Shown piece by piece: positions 22,200-33,797 of a stretch of 64,000 bases of DNA (within the stretch, counting starts at the first letter, position 1; each line of letters begins with the position of its first letter). The position numbers were made by a program, and so were the translations under genes. Where the stretch lies: positions 2,311,001 to 2,375,000 of the forward strand of contig NC_088926.1 in the NCBI RefSeq assembly GCF_038396675.1. The letters are read 5' to 3'. This DNA is from Hydra vulgaris. Taxonomy: Eukaryota; Cnidaria; Hydrozoa; Anthoathecata; Hydridae. Under the pieces are notes generated by a model, which ran no database searches, was not told the DNA's origin, and saw nothing but the letters and a program-made list of their open reading frames with translations.

Positions 22200-24302
22200 A
22201 ATTAGTGAGTAATTCTTTAGCAGTATATTAGAATATACTTCCATATTTATAATAATAATTGGCAGAATCATCATAAATTTTTATTTCGCTTTTTTGCACA
22301 AAGCCAACTACGTAAACTATAGCAACTAATGTAGATTTATTAAATGAGCTTTCAAGATCATGTATATTATCCAGAAGTTCTTTTTCATCAGTAGAAATAT
22401 CTCTAAAACATATGTCACAAGTATGACCATCGATACCATCAACAGGAATGTCAAGTTGTAATTTAGTATGTCGAATATTAATTTTTTCAATTACAGATTT
22501 AGCGTTTATAAATTAAGTACCTCCAGATCCCTGTCGAAGCTTAGAAAAAGCTTTTTCAAGTGGATCTGTTGAAAACCAACCTATTAAGACATACTTTGCT
22601 CCATTACTCAACAAAGTTTCTATGAGATCAATAAAGCCATAACATGAATGCGCTATTGCATTGCTAGTATCTAGCGTAAGCTGTTTTACATGCTTACCTG
22701 TAGGTTTCATAAAATTTGACAGTTCAGCAATATCTCGTAGCAGTTGTAACTGTTGATCACCAACTGAGTGGATTTCTCCGCATAATTTTTTTCTTCATTT
22801 CTAAACCGAATGCCAGCACCAGGTGCTTTGACATTAACAACATTCGAAAAAAAGTTATTTTTTCAATAAATACAGCAGTACCTTCAAATGCTTTATTTTC
22901 AATCTCTGGATGCGTTCTCAATGCAGCTACTGTTTCTTCGCAAAAAACAGACAAACAAAACTTTACAGAATGTCTCTCTATTGGTTTTGGATAAACTGAT
23001 TTAGCTGTAAGTTTAGAGAGTTTAAAAAGACTATTGCACTCAGTTTTATATAAAGTTTCTAAATCACTCCACTTAGCCAAAGCCAGTTATTTATTGTTCA
23101 AAAATTAAAGTTCGTCAGTCTTTTCTGTCAACCAATTGTTTCGTATAGATTTTAAGAGATGCACATAATCATACAATAAATATATACCTGATGTTGTTAA
23201 CCATGGTTTACTATCAACTGTTTTAAACATTCCAAAAAATCTTTGATTTACACGGTTACCATCAGTAATTATTACCAGTGTCTTACTATTTTCAATATTA
23301 TTTATCGTATCAACAATTTGTTGACATTGAGCAAACCGAAATTCAGAAGAACAATTTGCAACAGGTTGAGCTCTACATATAAATTCTGGACCAAAAAGAC
23401 ATTTAATCATAAATGATAAAATTGTTTTAGCTAACTTTTCAGGGTAGTTTACTGCTTGACCAAACAAAGCACCTCTTTGGTTAAGTAATGAAGCTTTGAC
23501 ATAGATCTCATCAATTAGTATTATGGAAGTTATTAGTATTATGGAAGTTCTTTTCAATGGATTTAAATTCATAAAAATACTATTTATGAAACTTAGGTCC
23601 TCCATTGAGCTTATTTTTGAAGTCAATCGTGTTAAAGCTCTTATACTTGGCAACTTGTAGTCAATACACAAACAATCATATAAACTTCGTCGCATAGCAA
23701 AATACTCATATGCTCTACATATAATATCTGAAGTATATAAAAATTCACCAACATTAACTTTCCTCATAGCATTAAGGTATTCGAATAAATAATGGAACAC
23801 CAAGTTTGTACATTTTTGATTGTATGTGTAAACTTTTTTTATTAGGCTGGAAAACAATAACATCGTTATTATCACTTAACAAAGATTGAATATCAACAAA
23901 TATAAGTTCATCCTCTTTTAGAAAATCATTTAACTCATCTGGTAAAATGCTTCGAAAACCGCTTGAAGTTACAGTTTTTCTAACTTTACTTGCTGGTGTG
24001 GCTAAACAACTAGGCGGAATATTTTTAAAAACAGATGGTGGGCTTAAAGGTCATTGCTTCCCATACTTGCTTTCAAAAGGTGCTTCATTTGGCCAATGAA
24101 GTTGACATACTGCTATATAGTCTGTAACAATAAAACCAGTTCTTGGGATAGCTTCACTACATCTTTTTCTCTCCTCTAGATTCTTCGGGAACTTATAAAT
24201 TGATATTTTTGTTGTAGTTGAGTATTGATATTTTTGTTGTAGTTGTAATTGATATTTTTGTTGTAGTTGAAATAGTTCGACTTGCAAAGAGATACACAGC
24301 AT
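22200..24302 (-). pseudogene. P-element-type transposase with THAP domain
   Basis: Minus strand, in order: THAP-like DNA-binding remnant (ISIYKFPKNLEERKRC, AVCQLHWPNEAPF near 24200-24080; the first Cys pair is not visible), a linker (SGFRSILPDELNDFLKEDEL), then a P-type catalytic region (LIDEIYVKASLLNQRGALFG; MIKCLFGPEF; VIITDGNRVNQRFFGMF; SKPWLTTSGIYLLYDYVHLL, ending KSIRNNWLTEKTDEL at 23108), MAKWSDLETLYKTE and VYPKPIERHSVKFCLSVF (23080-22980), and the C-terminal GWFSTDPLEKAFSKLRQGSG (about 22570-22520) followed after a stop by INAKSVIEKINIRH. The order agrees with THAP9/P transposases. Lesions: frameshifts near 23095, 22760 and 23880, a duplicated patch near 23520-23545 and a stop near 22515. 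Not functional. Confidence 0.85.
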
Positions 24303-24929
24303 TTTAAAGGTATTTTATTAAAAAAACTTACCGTTAGTTTGACAATATTATTACCTTACAATGTAATGCCTTGAATTTTTAATCTGGAGTACCACAGTGT
24401 AATTAGGAATAAAGTTTCTGGGTCCAGTATTCAAAGTAATATGATCTAAAGTAATATACAAATTAAATAAAGTGCTTTAAAATGCATGCTGTTATACATA
24501 TAACTCCTGATAGTTAACTATATGTATAACTAGTTATACATAATATTTATTATATAAACTTATTTTTTAAGTTTATGCTTGAACAAATTAGTACCAATTA
24601 ATTCAAATTCAAGATTTAGTTAAAGTTCAAGTTAAAGTTCTTATTTATTCATTGTTTTTGTTAATTTTATATTTATTTGTTCAAATTTATCAGTTAGTAC
24701 TATTTTTTACTACAGTAAGAATGTTTATTATTGTTGAACGTGATTTTATTAGTAACTTAATTTTATTTTCAACATATTTTGACAACACCCTTTATATTTT
24801 AAATGATGACAGCTTTACTTTTCTATTGATGTTAAATTTATTACGTTTCAATAACTCAGATCTTAACTGAATTATTGTAAGCTTTGTAAGGGTTTGTTGT
24901 ATATCAAATGGTGTTGTAAATAAAGTAAA

Positions 24930-24936
<7 letters not shown>

Positions 24937-25018
<82 letters not shown>
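24937..25018. repeat. (AT)n microsatellite, left arm
   Basis: Lies at the inner end of the left fold-back arm. Confidence 0.97.
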
Positions 25019-25021
<3 letters not shown>

Positions 25022-25027
25022 TTTAGG

Positions 25028-25580
25028 CTATGGGATCATCCATAAATGATGCCAGTAGATCGAGGGGCAGTGTGAGTTTAACAATAATTGACAATGGGGA
25101 GGGGATGTTGAGACCAAAATAATGTCAATTAAAAAATTGAATTAAAAAAAAAAGTAACATATTTTATTTAAAAAAAAAGTAAAACAATTTATGCTAGCTA
25201 TGAGCAGGTTTTAGAGGAATTTACACCAACAATGTGGTCTAAAAACTTCTTGCTTTTGTTGCTTAAAACTGTAGAGGATCATAGGAAAAACAATTTAAAT
25301 TCAGAAATTAGCTTGCTTATCTGAAAGAACAATTTATGTTTTTTTTTTTTTACTTTTAGTACTGTTGAGAATAAATGTATAATTGAACCAGAAAAAAATT
25401 GATGGTATATGCATTTTTTATATTATATTAACAATTCAGATATATTATCATAATATGATAACAAAAACTGACATCATTTTCAATGGGAGATGGCAAACAA
25501 TTGACTGAGTTTGATTAAAGGGTGAAGGTGTTCAATAAACGGGTCATCATCTGACATCATTATGCATAGATGACCCTATG
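25028..25580. mobile_element. MITE with CTATGGGATCATC ends
   Basis: Inverted ends CTATGGGATCATCCATAAAT and CATAGGGTCATCTATGCATA (read inward from the right). The 7-mer ATTTAGG flanks both sides (25021-25027, 25581-25587). No coding capacity; duplication length suggests a hAT-like source. Confidence 0.75.
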
Positions 25581-26008
25581 ATTTAGGTAAAATAAGTAAT
25601 CAATTTGCCATATTTCTCTTAAGAAAGTGTAAGAAAAAAGCATTGTTATGCTGAGAACTTACCTATTGAGCAAGCTTTGACCACCTGTTTTATAAATTTG
25701 AGAGACAGAAGTGGAAGTGCGAATCGCAAAAGAACTAATAACAATGCTCAAAATTAATTTTAACTTTGTAGACTAACATTAATATAGTATTTAGAAATAA
25801 TAAATGAAGTTTACATGATTTTTATAATTTGTATTTATTTCCATTAATTATCAGTTGTCAGTCTCCATTTTATAAAATGAATTAAAAAACTATTTATTTA
25901 TAGTATAATAATAATACATAAATACTAGTTTCCTAATGCTATTATCATCACAATGTTAATGGTATTCGTTTTAAAGTGAAATTTTGTATCAATTTTATTG
26001 TTTTAATG

Positions 26009-26010
<2 letters not shown>

Positions 26011-26093
<83 letters not shown>
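26011..26093. repeat. (AT)n microsatellite, right arm
   Basis: Mirror position of the left-arm run in the fold-back element. Confidence 0.97.
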
Positions 26094-26098
<5 letters not shown>

Positions 26099-26660
26099 TT
26101 TACTTTATTTACAACACCATTTGATATACAACAAACCCTTACAAAGCTTACAATAATTCAGTTAAGATTCAATCTGAGTTATTGAAACGTAATAAATTTA
26201 ACATCAATAGAAAAGTAAAGCTGTCATCATTTAAAATATAAAGGGTGTTGTCAAAATATGTTGAAAATAAAATTAAGTTACTAATAAAATCACGTTCAAC
26301 AATAATAAACATTCTTACTGTAGTAAAAAATAGTACTAACTGATAAATTTGAACAAATAAATATAAAATTAACAAAAACAATGAATAAATAAGAACTTTA
26401 ACTTGAACTTTAACTAAATCTTGAATTTGAATTAATTGGTACTAATTTGTTCAAGCATAACCCTTAAAAATAAGTTTTTATAACAAATTATATGTATAAC
26501 TAGTTATACATATAGTTAACTATCAGGAGTTATATGTATAACTATATGCATTTTAAAGCATATTATTTTATTTAAACATTACTTTAGATCATATTACTTT
26601 GAAAACTGGACCCAGAGGCTTTATTCCCAATAACACTGTGGTGCTCCAAATTAAAAATTG

Positions 26661-27194
26661 AAAAGTTTCTGTGAATATCCTGTTTTTGTTCCTCAATGTA
26701 GTTCGTAAGTTCCTTAAGTCTTAAGGACCTTATTATATCTAAAGTTAAAAGTTTTGGAGCATAAAAAAAGTTACAGAAACCCATCTCTATCCTATTTTTT
26801 TCTTTTTTTAATAAAGAAAATTGGGAATTCTTTGACTTTCAAACCTGCATTTCTTTGTGGGACACTGCAGTGTCCCATGCATGCAAAATTGGTTTTTGAC
26901 AACATTTCAACTTGCATCAGTTAATTGTTTGCAAATAATTTACTCAAAATCTAAATTCAAATAACTATTATATTATCCTAATAATACGTCTATTTGCACA
27001 AATCTTAATCTTATTTCTATAAAGAAAGATAAACATTATTCGTGGTACTTACATACTTGCTTGCCATTCTCTATATTAATATAGAATATTTTCACACAAT
27101 ATAAACGTAACGCAATGCAATGTCAATTTAAAAAGTTTTTTTTTTAGTTCTTTTTAAAAAGTTTTTTTTTTAGTTTCCAGCTTTCAAATTAATT
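26661..27194. other. Unassigned sequence with a 20-bp perfect palindrome
   Basis: Perfect palindrome TGGGACACTGCAGTGTCCCA at 26858-26877. A short duplicated AAAAAGTTTTTTTTTTAGTT block at about 27130-27175. The minus-strand open frame 26784-26584 (RSLRLKELTNYIEEQKQDIH) looks protein-like but is not recognised. Confidence 0.4.
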
Positions 27195-27411
27195 CCTATG
27201 CAAATCCCACAGGAAACCCACGTGTTATTTCCCATGTGTGTAAATACCATATGGTTCCCACATGTAACCCAAGTGGGATTACCCACATGGGTTTAAGGTG
27301 ACAAATTTCCATACGGATACCACATGGGAAAATCCGTCCCACGTAAATCCCATCAATCCCACACGGAACCCACGCGGAACCCATGTGGGACGCGGTTTTA
27401 TTTTCACTGGG
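27195..27411. repeat. CCCACATGGG-rich right end of element A
   Basis: Clusters of CCCACATGGG-like words (CCCACATGTAACCC, CCCACATGGGTT, CCCATGTGGGACGCGG) mirroring the left end, finishing in TTTTCACTGGG. Confidence 0.8.
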
Positions 27412-28410
27412 ATATAAGAAGTCAAAATTGCAACTTTGAAAAACTTTTAAATCTTCTAGAAGAAACCAAGAACTTTTTTAATATAATATGCTTAACTGAA
27501 ACGTGGGTTACATCAAAAGTAAAATTTAAGTTCCGCTATTTTAATATTATTTCTTTGGAGAGACAAATAAACAAACGAGGTGGTGGAGTTTAATTTATGC
27601 GCCCGAAACGCTAAGGCTTGTTTTTAGAGGCGATTTGAGCGTTTCTGATAGCGACAATTGAAGTCTGATTAACAATTGAAGTTGAAAACAACCGAACAAA
27701 AAACTTATTGATTAGCAGTTGTTACCGGCCACCTGCTGGCGTGAGTGAACCCTTAGCATGTTTTTGCAAAACATCATTAAATAAGGCGATACCAAAAAGA
27801 AAAAACATATTTTACTTGGGGACTTTAATATGAATTTATTTTTTTCATAGCACATTTTCTGAAACGGGATCAACCCCCCTTTATCAATTGCCCTAGCAGA
27901 GTAACTATATTCTCAGCGACTTTAATCGATAATATTATTTTCAACTGATATTTTTAGTATTTGTATGCAAAAAGGTATTTTAAAAACTGATATAACGGAC
28001 CATTTTCCCATTTTCGTAACAATTAATACATATATAGCTAAAAACATTGACAATAAAAAAGTATTGAAGTAAAGATAGTTGGTCTTTAAATAAATTAACC
28101 TTGATTTATTCAAAGACCAACTATCTTTACTTCATTGGAATAATATTAACATAAATGATAATGCCAACGACATAAATGAAACTTTCTTCAAAACTTTCTA
28201 TTCTGTATACGACGCTAACTTTCCCATAGTTGAAATAATAGCAAAATCTAAGAGTTCTCATTGGATTACCTAGGGGTTAAAAAATCTTCCAAAATCAAAC
28301 TGAAGATATATATTAATTTTCTCAAAATAAAAATAACTGCAAACGAAAAAATTTACAAAAACTATAAATATTTATTTGAGAAAATTCGTAAAAACTTAAC
28401 AAAATATATT
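27412..28410 (+). pseudogene. LINE5 endonuclease segment
   Basis: Plus strand: IRSQNCNFEKLLNLLEETKN then IICLTETWV, GGGV near 27590, CYRPPAGVSEP (27725-27760), GDFNMN (about 27815), ITDHFPIFVTI (27990-28025), then the linker DLFKDQLSLLHWNNINI (28103-28155) and YSVYDANFPIVE. These are the conserved endonuclease motifs of CR1/L2 LINEs. Frames shift several times. It stops at 28410 where element B begins and continues at 32268. Confidence 0.85.
28065..28134. repeat. Hairpin, 30-nt arms with one mismatch, 10-nt loop
   Basis: Left arm 28065-28094, right arm 28105-28134. The right arm is normal LINE coding (FKDQLSLLH); the left arm is an inverted copy of it. Confidence 0.95.
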
Positions 28411-29812
28411 CAGGGGCGGATCTAGGATTTCCCTCCCCTCCCCTCCCCCATAATCATTCACACAACCCCATCCCCTTTCATGCACTACTTCTGTCGTGTG
28501 CCAAAGAAACACCCCCTACCAAATCATCGATTGAGAATTTTTTCCCATCTACCCGAATTCATACTTTCAAAAAATTCTCACTTCACCTTATTTTAATGAC
28601 CTCTCTCTCTGTTTACTTTGCACACTAGAGTTTTATGGCAGTCAAATTTTTTTAAATTATGTATGTTAAAAATTCTTACCAAATTTGGGTAAATATTTTT
28701 TCTATAAAAAATATCCATAAACTTAAATTGAATTGAAATTATACCTATATCTCATTTTTGATATCTGAACACAAATAGTACAGTCAAATTTCTATTAATT
28801 GAGTATAAACTAAATTCAGAATATATGCTGATGCTCCACCTCCACAGTATAAAGGTCGAAAGAGCATCTGGCTGGGGGGGGGGGGCATTTGTTTAAAACA
28901 TATGAACCATGTCAAGGTTCTTATGGTTTCTTTCTTTTCATGTGAACGATTTGTTAGGCACAACAATTGAAAGCATATGACAGAAAAATACACCATCAAT
29001 TAGCAAACTGATTTTCCCTGCACATTTTTATTCCTGAATTACATATAAAATATAATATATTATGGCAATGTGCAGTAGTGAATCAAGAATTTTTGGGGCC
29101 CAGGGCTGAATTAAAGCTGGAGACTCTTTCCTTGATAAATCAAAAAATTTATTTTCAGAGTTTCTTTTAATAATATATTTTTTTATGAGCAGAAGCCTCC
29201 AAAACTGTGGGACCCAGGGCTATAGCACTGGCAATGTAACGCCATAAGGAAATATCGAAATGTTTTTAAAACTTTGAGAAGTTTTAAAAAAAATATATCT
29301 ACTGAGCACAATCCACATCATTAGATAAATAACAGATTTAGAAAATGCGATTTTTGAAACATTATTAAAAGTTTTTACTTATCACTGCTAAATATACCAT
29401 TAGATTTTGGATGTTGGAATAAAATGTTGCATTAACATACAATTCTATTGAAGTAAGAACCCATAAAACACCAACTAACAAAAACTTTTATACTTAACAA
29501 TAGTTTAATACTAAATGCTTAACTATGGTGGCAGTTACAAAGTTTGATCTAAAATAAATTCAAATAACACAAACAAAACATTTAAAAACAAACTTTACAA
29601 TCCAATAGAATTTTTTCTTTCAATAAATAAAGGTAACTCGCAGGTAACACATTACAAATAACTGAACCAATAAAAAACACAACTTTAAGAGGGTGCTTAA
29701 AACTTCTAAATTTTGGCACCAACCACCAACTGTATAATTTAAATAAAGTATGCCTGAATAATAAAAAATATATATAACTGACAGTTATTGAAAATCTTTA
29801 TTTAAAAATATT

Positions 29813-29990
29813 TTTACACATAAAAACATCACAACAGCAATATTACGAAACTATGATAGCAGTTTGTACTTTACTAAGACAAGCATATGTTTTTAAAGTA
29901 ATACTATACAAACGTATGCTTGTCTTAGTAAATTACAAACTGCTAGCATAGTTTTGTTGTATTGCTGTTGTGATGTACATATATCTTTTT
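29813..29990. repeat. Inverted repeat pair (copies A and B of a ~90-bp unit)
   Basis: CATCACAACAGCAATATTAC and AGACAAGCATATG on the left recur as complements on the right (CATACGTTTGTATAG centre; TTGCTGTTGTGATG). A third copy in copy A orientation is at 31345-31440, beyond the pogo-like element. Confidence 0.8.
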
Positions 29991-30017
29991 TATATTGATA
30001 TATATATTTTTTTTATA

Positions 30018-31301
30018 GGGTAGGGTGGGGTAATATGAATTGTTGGGGTAATATGGATATATTCAATAAGGATGCATGGAGTAAGTTATCTCTAAATAAT
30101 GCAAAAACCTGAAAATTACCAACAGTTTATACACATAATTAGTTGTTTTTTTTTGTATTAATATTTGATTTACACGAACAGTTAATATGTAAAACATTTT
30201 ATTTTGAAAAAAATATAAAACATTACATTTCAAAACTTCTGTCTGCAGACTTATACAGTAATATTACTTATCAAAGAATAATGATGTAAATTTATTAGTT
30301 GGACCATGATGTAACAATATGTAAAATTTAATTTATAAGTTCTCCAACCTATATTGATAAATAAACAAAAACTAAAATGGGGTAAAATGGATATATATAA
30401 AATATGTAAAATCCTATTAACATTATAGAAGTTTGTTACAAAATCATAAGCTACGTGACATTTATTTATATACTTATGCTCACTTTTGCTTTTAAATTTA
30501 ACATTTTTCAGTTACATAAAATAGTTTTATATAATGCTACTAAACTACTTACATTAAGATCATAGTTCAAATTTGTTTTCCCTGAATAGCTAGGGTAAAA
30601 CTTTAACTCCCATTTAAATATTTTATATTTTATTTTTGTATTCCTTATTTTATTTATTTTATTATCATAATTTATTTTATAATTAAATTTTATATAATTA
30701 AAGCTAACTTTATAATATTTTAGATAAAGTAATAAGACTGAAATAAATTATCATGCCTGAAATAAAATATCAATGCAAGACTATTGGCACATACAATCAA
30801 AGCAAATTAATGACTGCCATACAGCTTGTTAAGCAAAGGGAGTCAATATACAATGTATCAAAGTCTTCCGGCCAAAAAGGGCAAAGTTTTAACACCTCAA
30901 AATGTTATCGCAAGGTTGCAAGAAAAAGAGAAGAATAAAACTAAAAAGAAGACCTTATCAGTAAGAAAAAGAAAACTGCTAGTCATAACGAATACAGTTT
31001 GATCTTTTAAATTCATGAAAAGCAATAAGTGTGATATATGTCTCAAATATAATATGAGTATCTTATATACGTATTACCCCACCAGTGGGGTAATATGGAT
31101 ATATGAAAGGTGTTATTAAAAAAGGATTAGTAAGTTAGTTACTGAAAATATATTTATGTTCTACTCATTGTGAAGTTGTTGTATACCCTGAATGTAAAGA
31201 AAAATAACAAAAGTTTTTATGGTGGTTATAAACTTAATAAAATAAGTTATGTAAAAAAAAATGTATAGCTAAAATTCTATCCATATTACCCCACCCCACC
31301 C
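30018..31301 (+). mobile_element. Pogo-like element, non-autonomous, inserted at TA
   Basis: Inverted ends GGGTAGGGTGGGGTAATATG and GGGTGGGGTGGGGTAATATG (from the right), flanked by TA (30016-30017 and 31302-31303). The words GGGGTAATATGGAT recur subterminally (30042, 31082). Only the N-terminal part of a transposase remains. Confidence 0.85.
30753..30938 (+). pseudogene. Pogo transposase N-terminal helix-turn-helix remnant
   Basis: 61 aa, MPEIKYQCKTIGTYNQSKLM then AIQLVKQRESIYNVSKSSGQ, like the psq-type helix-turn-helix that starts pogo/Tigger transposases (AI..VK.GE.SI..ASK.YG). The catalytic domain is absent. Confidence 0.6.
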
Positions 31302-31344
31302 TATTTTATAAATGTATAAAAAAAAGTCTATATAGAAAATATAA

Positions 31345-31440
31345 ACATGTTTACATATACAAACATAACAGCAGCATTATCACAAAGCTATGCTAGCAGT
31401 TTGTAATTCACTAGGCCAAGCATATGTTTTTATGTTACAA
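31345..31440. repeat. Third copy of the ~90-bp repeat unit
   Basis: Shares AAGCTATGCTAGCAGTTTGT and AAGCATATGTTTTTA with 29850-29900. Confidence 0.75.
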
Positions 31441-31687
31441 AAAGAGAAAACAAAGTATTGTTTACTTTTTGCAAATTCATAAAACTGAAAATAAAGCAAC
31501 AAATTATTTTTACTGAAGATAATTGTTGCTTTGTTGCATAATAGTATAAAGTAAATAAAGCATTATAAACGGTTAAAAGCTTTCTAAATAGGTACAAGTT
31601 TATCCAATTTCGAGCTTTTGATGTTTGTTTCTAAAAAGAAATTTTGCTTAAGATAAATACAGGTTTTCTTCATACAGGAAGCATAAA

Positions 31688-31732
31688 AAATTTGCGAGAA
31701 GTTGTCTTGAAAAGACAACTTCTCGCAAATTT
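31688..31732. repeat. Perfect hairpin, 21-bp arms, 3-nt loop
   Basis: AAATTTGCGAGAAGTTGTCT(T) at 31688-31708 and its exact complement at 31712-31732. Confidence 0.95.
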
Positions 31733-32267
31733 CATTTAATAAAGCTACATCATTTTGCTCTAAAGCCATTCGTACATAATAACAAATGTCAGACATCGTA
31801 AATAGAGCACTTTAAGAACTTTACACATGCTAACTGCAAAACCCTTACGCAATTTATCGGCTTATTTAACTATTTTTTTCAAGTTGCACAATTAATTTCC
31901 AAACTTTTTATTTAGATCCAGATCAAATTTGGCGGATTGACCACTTAGTTCTATACTACTTTAGGCATAATTTATTTTTCATTAGTTAAAGTGATAAAAA
32001 TACACACCTCGTACCGAGATTAGATAAGGCAAAACTTATTTTGCCTAATGCATGAAAAAGCCATTTGCCTGATCATAGTTTGTAACACTCTCGCACTTAT
32101 CGTAGTAAAGTTATCGTCAGCAACGCCAAAACCATTAATAATAAAAAATCCCCGATGGAACTTTAAAATGTAAAGTAAATTATTACATATTAATTTACAT
32201 CTTAATAATAATATAATATTTCTCCATAGGCTGTTACCTAATATGCCGAACCCTAGATCCGCCCCTG

Positions 32268-32795
32268 ATAATACTTGAAATTAATTAACAAATTCAAAAA
32301 TAACACTAAGAGCATTTAGGAAATAATGAAGGAAATTACAGGAAAACAAAAATCATGCTTTGATTTTTGGCCATAAATGATTAAAATTGATGACACTAGT
32401 ATATTTGAACCAAAAGCTACATCACATGAATTTAACAAATTTTTTACTAAAATAGGTCCTAAACTATCAAATAAGATTCATACCACCAGAATTTTTTTTA
32501 ATAACTTCTTATACCCTTGGATAAATGCATATGCTCTGATGAGCTCTTCTCTGATCTATCAATTGAAGAAGTTGAAAAGGCGTTGACTAGTGTGAAATGT
32601 GGACAAGACTATATAAATGGAAACATGACTATAGATTGCTTTTAGCAACTAAAAGATGTTCTTTTCAAAGTTTTCAATGTCTTAATTAAACAAGGAGTTT
32701 TACCAGAAGAAATAAAAATTTCCAAAGTTACACCTAATTATAAAGAGGGTGACCGATCCCAAATAACTAATTATCGCCCATCCCTGTGCTCTCTG
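32268..32795 (+). pseudogene. LINE5 reverse transcriptase start
   Basis: Plus strand: LKLINKFKNNTKSI, EIMKEITGKQKSCFDF, SHEFNKFFTKIGPKLSNKIH and near 32760 NYRPS, the N-terminal part of a LINE reverse transcriptase, with stops. It ends where a hAT terminal repeat (CAGGGCCTTCGAGAACG) begins at 32796; GCTCTCTG (32788-32795) is a candidate target duplication but its partner is not in the expected place. Confidence 0.75.
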
Positions 32796-33797
32796 CAGGG
32801 CCTTCGAGAACGTCAATGGCGCCCGAGTCAAAAATGAAGAGTGGCGCCGTTAAATCAAAGCAAGAAAATAAAAGTTTAAAAGTTTAAAACTTTTAAAGTT
32901 TTGTGAACGCAGCAATTATTTATTTCTGATACAGTACATTGGATTTTTGCGTTACTATTAATTCTCTGGATTGAGAAACGGTTCCTAAATCAAAGCTGTC
33001 ATATGAATCAAAACATTAGTTTTAAAACTATTAAAAAAAAAAATCAACAAAATCTTCAAGAAAGGTAAATAAGGCGTTTAAAAATGAACTTTTTGAGCTA
33101 TTCTGGCCGTCCAAATATTGGTGACATTGTCGTAGCTCGTCGTAGTTTTATCCAAATCTTCTTTAATCAAAATGGTCAAACGGTGAGAGTTTTTTACAAT
33201 TTTTAGTTTACTAAAGGATTGTTCACCCTCAGGAACTGACTTAGGAATAGTATTGAAAATCCGGGGCGCGATGCAAATGCATAGAAAAAGGCGCTCAAGC
33301 TTCTTCTAAGAGAATCGATCAAGTTGCTGCATTAGATTTTCATGCTTGAAAACTGTTTTGCGGGCATTGTTAAAACGACAAACTTCTTCAATGAGAACCT
33401 TTTTATTCATATCTCTCGGATAAAACCATGTAAGTTCTTATGCTTTATTTTAAACGGAAAGATCATCATTATCCAACAAGACGTATGAAATTATATTGCC
33501 AACTATCCTTCTCGTCTCAAATCTGAATTAAATCGCTGGATCAGACCAACCTTTAAAAACGTTCACTTTAAATTCTTTTGTTTTGCTGTGGTGGAAATGG
33601 GCTGTTGATACCTCGTCATGAAAGTGCTTTAGTTTAAGCTTTCTTTTAGTAATGAGTTCAGTTTCGAATCCTAGCGGTCCAACTACAACTAAAGCCTCTT
33701 AGAAAATTTGCAACCAAGAGCCCCTAATCAGTTCGAGATCTTCCAGCTGCTGTTCAATCAATGATAATGGCTGCAGATTGTAGAAGACAACTAACTT
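32796..33797 (-). pseudogene. hAT/ZMYM-type transposase, downstream part, and terminal repeat
   Basis: Minus strand from 33797: LIEQQLEDLELIRGSW, GFETELITKRKLKLKHFHDE, EFKVNVFKGWSDPA, then the C-terminal hAT dimerisation motif PEGEQSFSKLKIVKNSHR and TTTSYDNVTNIW near 33230-33110. The element end CAGGGCC is at 32796. The upstream part (TRWSSR) is at 5142-5530; the two are collinear after undoing the inversion, with LINE2 inserted between. Stops and frameshifts make it a pseudogene. Confidence 0.75.

Larger units (their letters stand above)
24366..26660. mobile_element. Fold-back element with ~600-bp inverted arms
   Basis: 24366-24936 and 26094-26660 are inverted copies (positions sum to about 51033); a 70-residue stretch is predicted identically from both (24652-24861 plus, 26381-26172 minus), with scattered differences further out. 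Each arm ends inward in an (AT)n run at mirrored positions. The centre (25019-26010) holds a MITE and no transposase. Either a non-autonomous fold-back transposon or a local inverted duplication. Confidence 0.75.
20442..27411. mobile_element. Composite ~7-kb DNA element (element A) with CCCAGTGAAAA ends
   Basis: Ends are inverted: CCCAGTGAAAAAG at left, and CCCAGTGAAAATA read inward from the right, both followed by clusters of CCCATGTGGG-like motifs. AT flanks both sides (20440-20441, 27412-27413). Removing the element and one AT restores LINE5 in frame (LHFNIRSQNCNFEK). Inside lie a tandem repeat, a palindrome, a P-type transposase, a fold-back element and a MITE. No gene can be assigned to the outer element with confidence. 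Confidence 0.7.
28411..32267. mobile_element. DNA transposon (element B) with CAGGGGCGGATCTAGG ends
   Basis: Inverted ends CAGGGGCGGATCTAGGATTT and, from the right, CAGGGGCGGATCTAGGGTTC. Such ends are common in hAT-type elements. It splits LINE5 between the linker and reverse transcriptase. Flanks (AATATATT, ATAATACT) do not give a clear 8-bp duplication. No transposase; it contains a pogo-like element, an inverted repeat family and a G11 run at 28874. 28430-29810 has no recognisable gene; a minus-strand frame at 31796-31584 is not identified. Confidence 0.8.

Noticed and set aside
20442-27411. Calling the whole 7-kb block a single P element, or naming another superfamily from the AT border
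   Set aside because: The AT border duplication does not suit P elements, and a two-base border alone is too weak to choose another superfamily.
28395-32280. 8-bp duplication around element B
   Set aside because: AATATATT and ATAATACT do not match well enough; the call rests on the inverted ends and LINE5 continuity.
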